Origin: Candidatus Phaeomarinibacter sp.
Lineage (GTDB): Bacteria; Pseudomonadota; Alphaproteobacteria; CGMCC-115125
Assembly (NCBI GenBank): GCA_028279995.1
Contig: JANQMQ010000192.1
Location: 1-11,181 of the forward strand
Direction of reading: 5' to 3'
Length of the DNA: 11,181 nt
Below the pieces are notes generated by a model that had not been told where the DNA came from, did no database searches, and saw only the letters and a list, made by a program, of their open reading frames with translations. Below are positions 1 through 6,656 of this stretch, piece after piece (positions within the stretch are counted from its first letter, which is position 1; the number at the start of each line of letters is the position of its first letter). The position numbers and the translations under genes were made by a program.

Positions 1-399
1 CGGCTGGGCGCTGCACCTGATGCAGACCCCGTCATCACAGCACCGCCGCTCCCGGACGACGCGACGGACCGTCTGCGCCACGCGTTTGACCGGCTGGCGG
101 CATGGGAAAAATCAGCGCCCTATCAGGAACTTGGCTGTCAGCCGGCGGAAAGCCATGATCTGTCCGCCCCTGACGCGGTTCAAAAGGCCCTCGATAAACT
201 AACCTTGAGCTACTATCACATGACAAGCACCTGCCCGATGGGGCCGGTGCTGGATGCAGACTGCCGCGTTCATGGCGTAGACGGCCTGCGCGTCGCCGAC
301 GCGTCGGTCATGCCGACCATTCCGTCAGGCAACACCTATCTGGGTTGCGTGATGATTGCTGAGCGCGTCGCGCGCAAGATCAAGGCTGAACAGGCCTAG
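1..399 (+). CDS. GMC-family FAD oxidoreductase, C-terminal fragment (5' end outside window)
   Basis: The reading frame is open from the first base and ends at TAG 397-399, giving 132 codons of the C-terminal (substrate-side) domain of a glucose-methanol-choline oxidoreductase. The family signature is clear. HMTSTCPMG carries the first catalytic-pair histidine (codon 217-219). It is followed by a segment ending DGLRVADASVMP, then PSGN with the second active-site position as Asn (codon 331-333), as in choline oxidase-type members, and finally the FAD-side helix MIAERVARKI. Family enzymes (usually 530-560 residues) oxidise alcohols to aldehydes or ketones with FAD, either as oxidases or as dehydrogenases passing electrons to quinones or cytochromes. 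Which applies here cannot be told. The FAD-binding GxGxxG end is outside the window. It converges on the TetR gene, and its substrate may belong to the same catabolic theme, which is inference from position. Confidence 0.93.
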   Translation, partial: RLGAAPDADPVITAPPLPDDATDRLRHAFDRLAAWEKSAPYQELGCQPAESHDLSAPDAVQKALDKLTLSYYHMTSTCPMGPVLDADCRVHGVDGLRVADASVMPTIPSGNTYLGCVMIAERVARKIKAEQA

Positions 400-402
400 G
401 CC
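393..402. other. Overlapping convergent stop codons within a 10-bp palindrome
   Basis: GGCCTAGGCC is a perfect palindrome. Its central CTAG supplies the TAG stop of the rightward GMC gene (397-399) and the TAG stop of the leftward TetR gene (396-398 read on the minus strand). The two genes therefore share two stop-codon bases and have no space for a terminator between them. Transcripts of each must run into the other gene or end within it. The overlap is seen directly; any functional effect is inference. Confidence 0.9.
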
Positions 403-1025
403 GAGCGGTCATACCGCTCCAGCACCCGGCTGGCTTTTGATGCGGTCACCCCAAGTACGCGGAGTACGTTGGTGCACAGCCGGCGCATGAGGTCGTCGCT
501 GTGTCCCTGGATCAGCTGCATCTGAATCGCGGATCCCATCAGGGCAGTTACCTGTTCCAGGGTGAACGCGTCGGTTTCGACATCGAAGACGCCCTGCCGG
601 ACGCCCAGTTCAAGGTCAGCTTTGAGAAACCGGAACATCTCTTCCGGCGGGTCGGCCAGGTGCTGTCTGCCATCCAGAAGCACCGCCGCCCAGTCCGGCG
701 AATCCAGCATCATGCCGGCAAACCGCATGGTTGCCGTCACCACGCGCAAGGCTGCGTCATCAATGCCCTCCATGTCGGCATCCAGGCGCCGGCTCACTTC
801 GAATGCAATCTTGAAGGCCACCTGCTGCAGAATGTCTTCCTTGGTCGCGAAGTGATTGTAGAAGGTGCCGTTGGCCAGCCCTGCCGTTTCAGTCATATCG
901 CTGATCTTCGCAGCTTCCATTCCCTTGCTTGCAACAACGGCAATAGCTGCATCCAGCAGCGCTGCGTGTGTTCTGTCCCGCTTGCCGCCTGCGGCCGCCG
1001 TCTGCGCGAAAAAGCCCGCTTGCAC
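396..1025 (-). CDS. TetR/AcrR-family transcriptional repressor
   Basis: This is a 209-residue protein, a typical length for a TetR regulator. The N-terminal DNA-binding domain covers about residues 16-65. The helix-turn-helix at about 41-60 has the characteristic ending GTFYNHFATKEDIL, where the recognition helix and following Tyr/Phe are conserved across the family. The remaining all-helical region would form the ligand pocket and dimer interface and is, as usual, not recognisable by eye. Start: GTG at 1023-1025 is preceded by a strong AGGAGG with 5-nt spacing, which fixes it better than any internal codon. The gene is transcribed away from the FAD monooxygenase operon across a shared control region containing two tandem dyads. 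The natural inference is a local repressor of that operon, relieved by a substrate or intermediate. The ligand is unknown. Confidence 0.93.
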   Translation of the reverse strand: MQAGFFAQTAAAGGKRDRTHAALLDAAIAVVASKGMEAAKISDMTETAGLANGTFYNHFATKEDILQQVAFKIAFEVSRRLDADMEGIDDAALRVVTATMRFAGMMLDSPDWAAVLLDGRQHLADPPEEMFRFLKADLELGVRQGVFDVETDAFTLEQVTALMGSAIQMQLIQGHSDDLMRRLCTNVLRVLGVTASKASRVLERYDRSA

Positions 1026-1030
1026 AAAAA

Positions 1031-1036
1031 CCTCCT
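1031..1036 (-). promoter_or_regulatory. Ribosome binding site of the TetR gene
   Basis: The plus-strand CCTCCT reads AGGAGG on the minus strand, a full Shine-Dalgarno core, 5 nt upstream of the GTG codon at 1023-1025. It decides the choice of this non-ATG start. Confidence 0.8.
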
Positions 1037-1054
1037 GAAAAGTCCAACAACACC

Positions 1055-1060
1055 ATTATG
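1055..1060 (-). promoter_or_regulatory. Candidate -10 element for the TetR gene
   Basis: Read on the minus strand this is CATAAT, five of six matches to TATAAT, about 30 bp upstream of the GTG start. No good -35 hexamer lies 16-18 bp further upstream (around 1077-1083), so the promoter may be weak. The tandem dyads at 1089-1122 would lie just upstream of this promoter rather than over it. Confidence 0.4.
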
Positions 1061-1072
1061 CCCGATTCCGGC

Positions 1073-1101
1073 TTGACAGGCCAGAGAAATGAGGGTTATC
1101 T
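1073..1101 (+). promoter_or_regulatory. Candidate promoter of the rightward monooxygenase operon
   Basis: A perfect TTGACA -35 hexamer lies at 1073-1078. With a 17-bp spacer the -10 would be TTATCT (1096-1101), a modest match; TATCTC one base further along is equally possible. Predicted transcription would start near 1108, about 40 bp before the ATG at 1150. The -10 and start site fall inside the two dyads at 1089-1122, the classic arrangement for repression by a TetR protein. The prediction rests on sequence match only. Confidence 0.5.
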
Positions 1102-1122
1102 CAAAAATGAGAGGTATCTCAT
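1089..1122. promoter_or_regulatory. Tandem 16-bp operator dyads, likely TetR binding sites
   Basis: Two related 16-bp units lie 18 bp apart. Unit 2 (1107-1122) is ATGAGAGGTATCTCAT, a perfect 6-bp inverted repeat (ATGAGA/TCTCAT) around a 4-bp centre. Unit 1 (1089-1104) is ATGAGGGTTATCTCAA, the same with weaker arms (TGAG/CTCA kept). TGAG and CTCA half-sites therefore alternate at 1090, 1100, 1108 and 1118. TetR-family operators are typically such dyads, and paired sites on one promoter are known, for example with QacR-like pairs of dimers. Position between a divergent TetR gene and its operon, over the predicted -10 and start, supports an operator role. Binding itself is inference. Confidence 0.72.
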
Positions 1123-1149
1123 TTATGGATTTTTCAGGGCTAGGGAACC

Positions 1150-2835
1150 ATGGCGTCACGCACACCCGTACTCATCATCGGTGCAGGTCCGGCAGGCCAG
1201 CTGTCAGCACTGCTGCTTGCCCGACATGGCATTGCGACTGACATGATCGACCGGCGCGCGGACATCGGCACGGCGCCCAAGGCCCATGCCGTCAACGCGC
1301 GGACCCTCGAGATTTGCCAGAGCATCGGAATCGATGCGCAGGCACTGCGCGCGGAAGGGGCAAGCGCCAATGACGCTGGATGGGTCCGTTTCGTCGGAAC
1401 GTTGAGCGGCCCTGAATTCGGCGTTCTTCCTTATGAGCGCCAGGATGAAGACGCGCTGGCCCACACGCCGTACCCGTTGACCAATATCCCGCAGCCGAAA
1501 TTTGAAGCCGTGCTGGAGCGCGAGGTGGGCAGGGAGCCGCTCATCAACCTGCGCCGCTCTGTGAACTGCACCGCTATCGAGAATGGTGACATGGGAGTGT
1601 CGGCAACCCTCGAAGATCTCACCTCCGGCGATGTCTCGACCGCGAAATACGACTATGTGATTGCCGCTGACGGGGCAGGGTCACAGATCCGGGCCGCCCT
1701 TGGGATCACCATGGAAGGCCCTGAGGTCCTCGAGAACTTCATCACCATTCACTTCGAGGCGGATCTGCGCGCACTCACCGACGCACATCCGGGTGTCCTG
1801 TATTTCCTGCTGGACCCGGACAATGCCGGTGTCCTTATCGCCTATGACAGGTCGCGCACCTGGGTGCTGATGCATGGCTACGACCCTGGCACTGAAAAGC
1901 TGGCGGACTTTGACCAGGAGCGCTGCGCACAGCTTGTCCGCAAGGCTGCGGGCGTCACCGACCTCGACCTGACCATTCAGAACATCGGCTCCTGGGCCAT
2001 GTCTGCGCAGATAGCCGACGCGTATCGCAAGGGCAGGGTGTTCCTCGTCGGTGACGCTGCGCACCGGTTCCCGCCCACCGGCGGTCTGGGGCTCAATACC
2101 GGAGCAGGCGACGCTCAGAACCTCGCCTGGAAACTTGCGGCGGTGATCAAGGGCGAGGCCTCGCCGGACCTGCTCGACACATACCAGTCCGAGCGTCAGC
2201 CGATCGCCCGCATCAACTCCGAACAAAGCCTGACCAACGCTGCAAAGATCTTTGACCTTTATGCGGTGTTGCACGGTCTCGATCCGGAGAACGTGGCCGG
2301 TCACTACGCTGCCGCGAGTGCAGACCCGTCCGCGGTGGAAGGGCTGCCCGAGGCCGTGGAAGCCCAGCGCCCGCACTTTGACAGTTTCAATCTGCAGATC
2401 GGATACCGGTATGTATCTGACGGACTGAAGGATGCAGCGCCGCTTCCGCCAGCATCTGACATCGAGACAAGTGACTTTCAGCCGGACTGGCAGGTCGGCG
2501 GACATGTGCCGCATAGCTGGATCGGCCAGGCCGGTACCCGCAAGTCAGTCTACGACCTCCTGTCGGCAACCGGCTTCACCCTGCTGACCGGCCCGCAGGC
2601 CAATGGCGCGTTTGCGACATCCGGCAGCGATATCCACGTCCAGAGCCATCCAGGAGATGCCGATGCGGGTTTTGACTGGTGCGCGCAGACGGACCTTCCG
2701 GCAACTGGCGCCGTTCTTGTGCGCCCGGACGGTCACATCGCTGCCCGCTTTACCGGCAGCGAGGCCGACCCCGGCGCCGCGCTTTCTGCCGCGCTGGCGT
2801 CAGCCCTCATGACCGAACGCGGAGATGCCTCATGA
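1150..2835 (+). CDS. Class A FAD-dependent aromatic hydroxylase-like monooxygenase (PheA/TfdB/MhpA type)
   Basis: This 561-residue protein has the three hallmarks of single-component, NAD(P)H-dependent flavoprotein hydroxylases. They are GAGPAG at residues 11-16 with an acidic residue ending the second strand (D34), the DG motif with D174-G175, and the GD motif VGDAAHR (D302) running into GGLGLNTGAGDAQNLAW, which binds the FAD ribityl and pyrophosphate. Residues from about 400 onward match the thioredoxin-like C-terminal domain found in phenol-hydroxylase and polyketide-hydroxylase relatives. The enzyme should insert one oxygen atom from O2 into a phenolic or similar ring in the cytoplasm. 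Substrate is not predictable. ATG 1150 fits the N-terminal Rossmann strand; AGGG sequences lie at 1136-1139 and 1142-1145, neither ideally spaced. It is first in the operon and its TGA overlaps the next ATG. Confidence 0.93.
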   Translation: MASRTPVLIIGAGPAGQLSALLLARHGIATDMIDRRADIGTAPKAHAVNARTLEICQSIGIDAQALRAEGASANDAGWVRFVGTLSGPEFGVLPYERQDEDALAHTPYPLTNIPQPKFEAVLEREVGREPLINLRRSVNCTAIENGDMGVSATLEDLTSGDVSTAKYDYVIAADGAGSQIRAALGITMEGPEVLENFITIHFEADLRALTDAHPGVLYFLLDPDNAGVLIAYDRSRTWVLMHGYDPGTEKLADFDQERCAQLVRKAAGVTDLDLTIQNIGSWAMSAQIADAYRKGRVFLVGDAAHRFPPTGGLGLNTGAGDAQNLAWKLAAVIKGEASPDLLDTYQSERQPIARINSEQSLTNAAKIFDLYAVLHGLDPENVAGHYAAASADPSAVEGLPEAVEAQRPHFDSFNLQIGYRYVSDGLKDAAPLPPASDIETSDFQPDWQVGGHVPHSWIGQAGTRKSVYDLLSATGFTLLTGPQANGAFATSGSDIHVQSHPGDADAGFDWCAQTDLPATGAVLVRPDGHIAARFTGSEADPGAALSAALASALMTERGDAS

Positions 2836-3620
2836 ACCTCGGACTCGACGGCCGCAAGGCCATTGTGTGTGCCTCGTCGCGGGGACTTGGCCGCGCCTGC
2901 GCCGTCGCGCTTGCGCGTGAAGGCGCTGCCGTGACCATTAACAGCCGCAATACAGACGCGCTGGAAAGCGCCTGCGGTGACATTGCGGATGAGGCAGGTG
3001 TCGATGTCAGCAACATCATCGCCGCCGCTGCTGATCTCAACACCGAAGACGGGCGCGCCGCCCTGGTTGAAGCCTGTCCCGACGCGGACATTCTGGTGAC
3101 CAACAATGAAGGCCCGCCGCCGGGTGAGTTCACCAACTGGGGCATGGACGACTGGCAGGCTGCGCTTCAGGCCAACATGCTGGCGCCCGCCTTCATGATC
3201 AAGGCGCTGATCGGCGGCATGAAGGACCGGCGTTTCGGACGCATCGTCAACATCACCTCCGCCATGGTGAAATCCCCGAACTACTACATGGGCCTTTCAA
3301 CCGCCGCCCGGTCCGGGCTGACGGCACTGTGCAAGGGCCTGTCGGTGGATGCTGCCCCCTTCAATGTCACCATCAACAACATGCTGCCGGAGCGGTTTGA
3401 TACCGACCGCCAGGAGCGCATGGCACAGTTCGCAATGGCGGCCAAAGGCATCACCCGCGACGAGGCGCGCGCGGAAATCTGCGAAACCATTGCTGCAAAC
3501 CGCATGGGGCGGCCGGAAGAGTTCGGTGATGCCTGCGCCTTCCTCTGCAGCGCCCAGGCCGGGTTCATCTCCGGCCAGAACCTGCAACTCGACGGCGGTT
3601 CTTACGCCGGTCTCATCTAG
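2832..3620 (+). CDS. SDR-fold protein with degenerate catalytic residues (BKR-like atypical SDR)
   Basis: This is a 262-residue Rossmann-fold short-chain dehydrogenase/reductase relative. The nucleotide motif is CASSRGLG at residues 13-20 (canonical TGxxxGxG with TG replaced by CA), NNEG at 91-94 replaces NNAG, and the catalytic-type serine S143 is present in NITSAM. The YxxxK position, located by aligning LSTAARSGL with the usual YSASKAGL, reads S156...R160. The catalytic Tyr and Lys are thus both absent. This matches the known atypical subgroup named BKR-like in domain collections, often annotated as 3-oxoacyl-ACP reductase without proof. The C-terminal GRPEE and FISGQNLQLDGG are normal for SDRs. 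Start ATG 2832 overlaps the upstream stop (ATGA), implying translational coupling to the monooxygenase. It may reduce or merely bind a hydroxylation product; activity is uncertain. Confidence 0.88.
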   Translation: MNLGLDGRKAIVCASSRGLGRACAVALAREGAAVTINSRNTDALESACGDIADEAGVDVSNIIAAAADLNTEDGRAALVEACPDADILVTNNEGPPPGEFTNWGMDDWQAALQANMLAPAFMIKALIGGMKDRRFGRIVNITSAMVKSPNYYMGLSTAARSGLTALCKGLSVDAAPFNVTINNMLPERFDTDRQERMAQFAMAAKGITRDEARAEICETIAANRMGRPEEFGDACAFLCSAQAGFISGQNLQLDGGSYAGLI

Positions 3621-3630
3621 GAGAAAGACC

Positions 3631-4083
3631 ATGGACGCTTTCTACGACCAGACATTTGTGCCGCGTATCATCTTTTCATTCATCGGTTTTGCAATTGCTG
3701 TCGGTCCCATGTTTGCCGACTTTAACAAGACCCATGCCACCAATCCTGCGTGGACGCCGCATGCCCGGTTCCATGTGGTGTGGCAGGTTCTGAGCCAGGC
3801 AGGTGTGTCCATGGTCATCCTGTATCTGCTATGGACGCCGTCGCCCGACTACGGAACCCACATCTGGCTTGCCGCCATTCTCAACTACATCTGGATGGTC
3901 AGTTTCTTCGCCACCCTGTCCACCATGTCGATCTTCGACGGCGCCCTGAAAGACGTGAATGGTATCAAGCCGTTCCGGTTCAACATCTTCGGGAAAATCT
4001 ATCTGGTTGATACAAACCTGTTCGGGGCGACGATCTTTGTCCTGCTCAACTCGACGGGTGTCTGGCTGCTCGCAAATACTTAG
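3631..4083 (+). CDS. Small four-helix membrane protein of unknown function
   Basis: This is a 150-residue protein with four predicted membrane segments at about residues 11-28, 49-68, 77-98 and 128-147. Start ATG 3631 is well supported by AGGAGA at 3619-3624, which overlaps the SDR stop codon, with 6-nt spacing. Between helices 1 and 2 lies a polar, conserved-looking motif D30-x-N-x-T-H35-x-x-N-P-x-W41-x-x-H44-A-R-F-H48. Its clustered histidines and acidic residue could bind a ligand, metal or cofactor. I recognise the motif style from uncharacterised membrane families (possibly DUF6640) but cannot assign it firmly. It is the third gene of the operon, between soluble oxidoreductases and an exported FAH-like protein. 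Uptake, membrane redox coupling or integral-membrane enzymology are all possible. No function should be assumed. Confidence 0.85.
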   Translation: MDAFYDQTFVPRIIFSFIGFAIAVGPMFADFNKTHATNPAWTPHARFHVVWQVLSQAGVSMVILYLLWTPSPDYGTHIWLAAILNYIWMVSFFATLSTMSIFDGALKDVNGIKPFRFNIFGKIYLVDTNLFGATIFVLLNSTGVWLLANT

Positions 4084-4093
4084 GGCCGCATTC

Positions 4094-5200
4094 ATGCGCA
4101 AAACACTGATCTTCATCTGGAGCATCTTCATGGTTCTCTCTAACCCCGCCGCAGCCAAGGTCGACATAGCACCGCGCAGCGAGGCGCTGACCTTTGCTCG
4201 CATCGGATCGCCCGGCGCTTACCAGCTGATGCTTGTCTCTTCATACGCTGACGGCCGGGTCAGCGGTATCAACCTGTCTGCCAGCTTCGGCACAGATTCT
4301 GATGATCCCATTACTCTCTACGCGGCGCAGGGATATGATGCCCTCGTGGCTGCTGACGGCCCCGCGCTGGGTGTCGCCGTTGAAGACCTGGTCCTGCCCG
4401 TCGACTTGACGGCCTCGCATATTGCCGTCGGCACCAATTTCCCGGCCCATGCCGAGGAGGCGACGGTCGAAGACGGCCCGTTCCTGTTTGCAAAGGAAGT
4501 TGTGCCCACACCGTTCAATGCGCCGGTCTCACAGGGCGAAGCACTGCTGGACTACGAAGTGGAACTCTGCTTCGTGGCGCTTGAAGACTTTGATGTTGCC
4601 TCGCCGCCCCAAAGCGCCGGCCTTGTCCTCTGCAATGACGTCACGGACCGCGCCAAGCTGATGCGCCACCTCAATCCGTCTGACGTGACGTCGGGCGACG
4701 GGTTCACCACCGGCAAGAGCGCACCGGGCTACATGCCCGTGGGCAATCTGTTCGTCATTCCCCGCGACCTGCGTAGCTTTGCGCCGGAGGTTGATCTCAA
4801 GCTCTACCGTGGAAGCGACCTGGTCCAGTCGGCAAAACAATCTCTCGCCATCTGGGATTTCGATGAAATCCTCAGCCAGTCAGCAGCCCGCGCCGACGTC
4901 ACCTGGGACTATCAGGGCCGACAGGTCGGGCTGCCGATCACCAATGGTGTTGTGCCCGCCCGGACGGCTGTTCTCGGCGGCACACCAGATGGTACAGTCT
5001 TCAAGGGCATTGATCGCGTTGCGATGATCATGGGCGTGGCCGACTGGCTCCTGGGCGGCTGGAACAAACCGCTGACGCACTGGGTCATTGAACGCCACAT
5101 CGCCCGCGCCCATGCGCAGGGAGTATACCTGCAGGCCGGTGAAACAATGACCATCTCTGCTGATCATCTTGGCGAACTTGTGAATCCGATAACCGAATAG
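4094..5200 (+). CDS. Exported fumarylacetoacetate hydrolase (FAH) family protein
   Basis: This 368-residue protein starts at ATG 4094, 10 nt after the membrane-protein stop. The N-terminus is a signal peptide: MRK, a hydrophobic core about 4-16, and cleavage near NPAAA/K22. No lipobox cysteine is seen, so a periplasmic location is expected. The mature part follows the FAH fold in order: VGTNFPAHAEEA (H119, E122; usual GxNYxxHxxE), DYEVELCF (E155 and E157, metal ligands), CNDVTDR (D182, metal ligand; usual NDVSAR), GYMPVGNLFVIPRDL, and GGTPDG (296-300). About 45 residues then separate that turn from the final AGETMTI...LGELVNP segment, longer than in simple FAH domains. FAH enzymes use Mg2+ or Ca2+ to hydrolyse C-C bonds of beta-diketone-like acids or related decarboxylations. 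The fold assignment is strong, the substrate unknown, and export unusual. A later ATG at 4130 would remove the signal and is less likely. Confidence 0.85.
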   Translation: MRKTLIFIWSIFMVLSNPAAAKVDIAPRSEALTFARIGSPGAYQLMLVSSYADGRVSGINLSASFGTDSDDPITLYAAQGYDALVAADGPALGVAVEDLVLPVDLTASHIAVGTNFPAHAEEATVEDGPFLFAKEVVPTPFNAPVSQGEALLDYEVELCFVALEDFDVASPPQSAGLVLCNDVTDRAKLMRHLNPSDVTSGDGFTTGKSAPGYMPVGNLFVIPRDLRSFAPEVDLKLYRGSDLVQSAKQSLAIWDFDEILSQSAARADVTWDYQGRQVGLPITNGVVPARTAVLGGTPDGTVFKGIDRVAMIMGVADWLLGGWNKPLTHWVIERHIARAHAQGVYLQAGETMTISADHLGELVNPITE

Positions 5201-5220
5201 CTGATCGTTTCGGAAAAGAC

Positions 5221-6588
5221 TCAGGCGGCCTTCACCTGAACCTGTGTCTGGCGCTTGCCGTCGGGCCCATACAGATTGACCTTGAGGCTTGAAATGGCGT
5301 GGACCAGCGCGTTCGGCGCCACCTTCTCATGGCCCGTCCAGGTGATGTTGGGGAACCGGTCAAAGATGCGCTCATAGGACTGCCGCAGCTGCATCTGTGC
5401 AACCCGGCTGCCCAGGCACTTGTGGACGCCATGGCCGAAAGCCAGATGTTTGTCCACATTGTCCCGCATCATGTCGAAGGTATCCGGGTTCGGAAAAACA
5501 CTCGGATCCCGGTTGGCCGCGCCGTACCACAGGACAACTTTCTCGTCCTTGGCAATGCGCTGCCCATTGAGCTCCGTGTCTTCGGTCACCGTCCGGCGCA
5601 TATGCCGGACCGGTGAAATCATCCGCAACGCTTCCTGCGACATGCGCGGAATGAGCGACGGATCATCAAGCACCATCTGCCGCTGGTCCGGAAACTCCGT
5701 CATCAGGCGAATGGTGCCGGAGAGCGAGTTCCGGCTGGTATCATTGCCCGCAAAGATGATCAGCAGCCAGGAGCCGTCGAGGAACTCCTGCGGCAGCTCT
5801 TCACCCTCCAGTTTTGTCTGGGCGATAGCCGTCAGCAGATCCTCACGCGGATTGGCCCGCCGGTCCGCCATGACCTTTTCCCCATAGGCAAACATGTCTT
5901 CAACCGCCTTGAAGAAGCGGAACGGGAACAGCGGTTCCTTGATGATCACCTGCCACGGATTGGTGAGATACTGGCTCGCCAGTTCCAGGTAATGCATCCA
6001 GTGCTTGATCTTTGGTCGGTCTTCTTCGTCCACGCCGAGCATTTCACACAAGGTGAAGAGAGGCAGCTCTTCGGAGAACACCGGCACCATGTCCACGACC
6101 GGGCCCTTGCGCTCCATGTCGTCGAGCAATGAATCGACTTTGGCAGAAACCTTCTCACGCAGCGTCGCCACATAGGCGGGCGCAAAGAAGTCCATCTGCT
6201 GGATGCGCATCTCCATGTGCCGTGGCGCGTCCAGATTGATCAGCGCATTGAGTGCTGCGGAGACCAGCTTCTCCGGCTTCCATTTGTCCTTCGGCGCAAC
6301 GCCCAGATTGATGCTGCCGCGCTCTGACGAAAACACCTGCGGCGCAAGCTCTACGGCTTTCAGATCGTCATAGCGGCTGACAGACCAGAACCCGTCACCA
6401 CCCTTGCGGATCGATGACCACATGACCGGCGCTTGGTCGCGCATCCTGGCGTAAAACTGGTGCGGATGCCCGCCCGTCCACGACGCCGGGTTCCAAAGTT
6501 CAAAATCCGTGAACTCGGGATAGGCCGCATCGAATGTCGGACGCTGGCGGTTGGAGTCGGTGAGGATATCGTCGCTAACAAGTCGCAT
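5221..6588 (-). CDS. Cytochrome P450 (bacterial class I-like)
   Basis: This is a complete 455-residue soluble P450 with all the expected elements. The I-helix oxygen-activation motif is FAGNDTSRN (acid D283, alcohol T284), the K-helix EALR has E319 and R322, and the haem loop FGHGVHKCLG has the thiolate ligand C391. No N-terminal membrane anchor is seen, so it is cytoplasmic and should draw electrons from a ferredoxin and reductase. Neither is encoded in this window. The family hydroxylates unactivated carbons of terpenes, alkanes, steroids and similar molecules; the CYP family number cannot be given by eye. ATG 6588 is preceded by only a weak AGG-type ribosome site. The gene converges on the FAH-protein gene with 20 nt between stops, and a long non-coding gap upstream suggests its own promoter. 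Confidence 0.95.
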   Translation of the reverse strand: MRLVSDDILTDSNRQRPTFDAAYPEFTDFELWNPASWTGGHPHQFYARMRDQAPVMWSSIRKGGDGFWSVSRYDDLKAVELAPQVFSSERGSINLGVAPKDKWKPEKLVSAALNALINLDAPRHMEMRIQQMDFFAPAYVATLREKVSAKVDSLLDDMERKGPVVDMVPVFSEELPLFTLCEMLGVDEEDRPKIKHWMHYLELASQYLTNPWQVIIKEPLFPFRFFKAVEDMFAYGEKVMADRRANPREDLLTAIAQTKLEGEELPQEFLDGSWLLIIFAGNDTSRNSLSGTIRLMTEFPDQRQMVLDDPSLIPRMSQEALRMISPVRHMRRTVTEDTELNGQRIAKDEKVVLWYGAANRDPSVFPNPDTFDMMRDNVDKHLAFGHGVHKCLGSRVAQMQLRQSYERIFDRFPNITWTGHEKVAPNALVHAISSLKVNLYGPDGKRQTQVQVKAA

Positions 6589-6640
6589 CGTGTTGTGTCG
6601 CCTGTCATGTGTGGTGCGTCTGCACGGGGCCCGCCAAACC

Positions 6641-6656
6641 GGTATTGAGACATACC
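6641..6656. repeat. GGTAT-N6-ATACC dyad upstream of the P450 gene
   Basis: GGTATTGAGACATACC is a perfect 5-bp inverted repeat with a 6-bp centre, 52 bp before the P450 start codon. A 16-bp dyad at this distance suits a repressor or activator site near the promoter, but short dyads also arise by chance. Its centre carries TGAGA, also present in the TetR dyads, but the arms differ. Confidence 0.35.

Noticed and set aside
501..1076. Open frame of 191 codons on the plus strand
   Set aside because: Antisense to the well-supported TetR gene, no recognisable domain, and typical of GC-rich codon bias on the opposite strand.
1681..2514. Open frame of 277 codons on the minus strand
   Set aside because: Entirely antisense to the FAD monooxygenase, whose motifs are unambiguous; the protein has no recognisable features.
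2679..2831. Longer N-terminus for the SDR at 2832
   Set aside because: The extension overlaps the monooxygenase coding sequence and is Arg/Pro-rich. The SDR Rossmann strand begins right after ATG 2832, which forms a standard ATGA overlap.
3959..4093. Longer N-terminus for the FAH-family protein
   Set aside because: It would overlap the membrane-protein gene and place the signal peptide internally; ATG 4094 starts exactly at the signal peptide.
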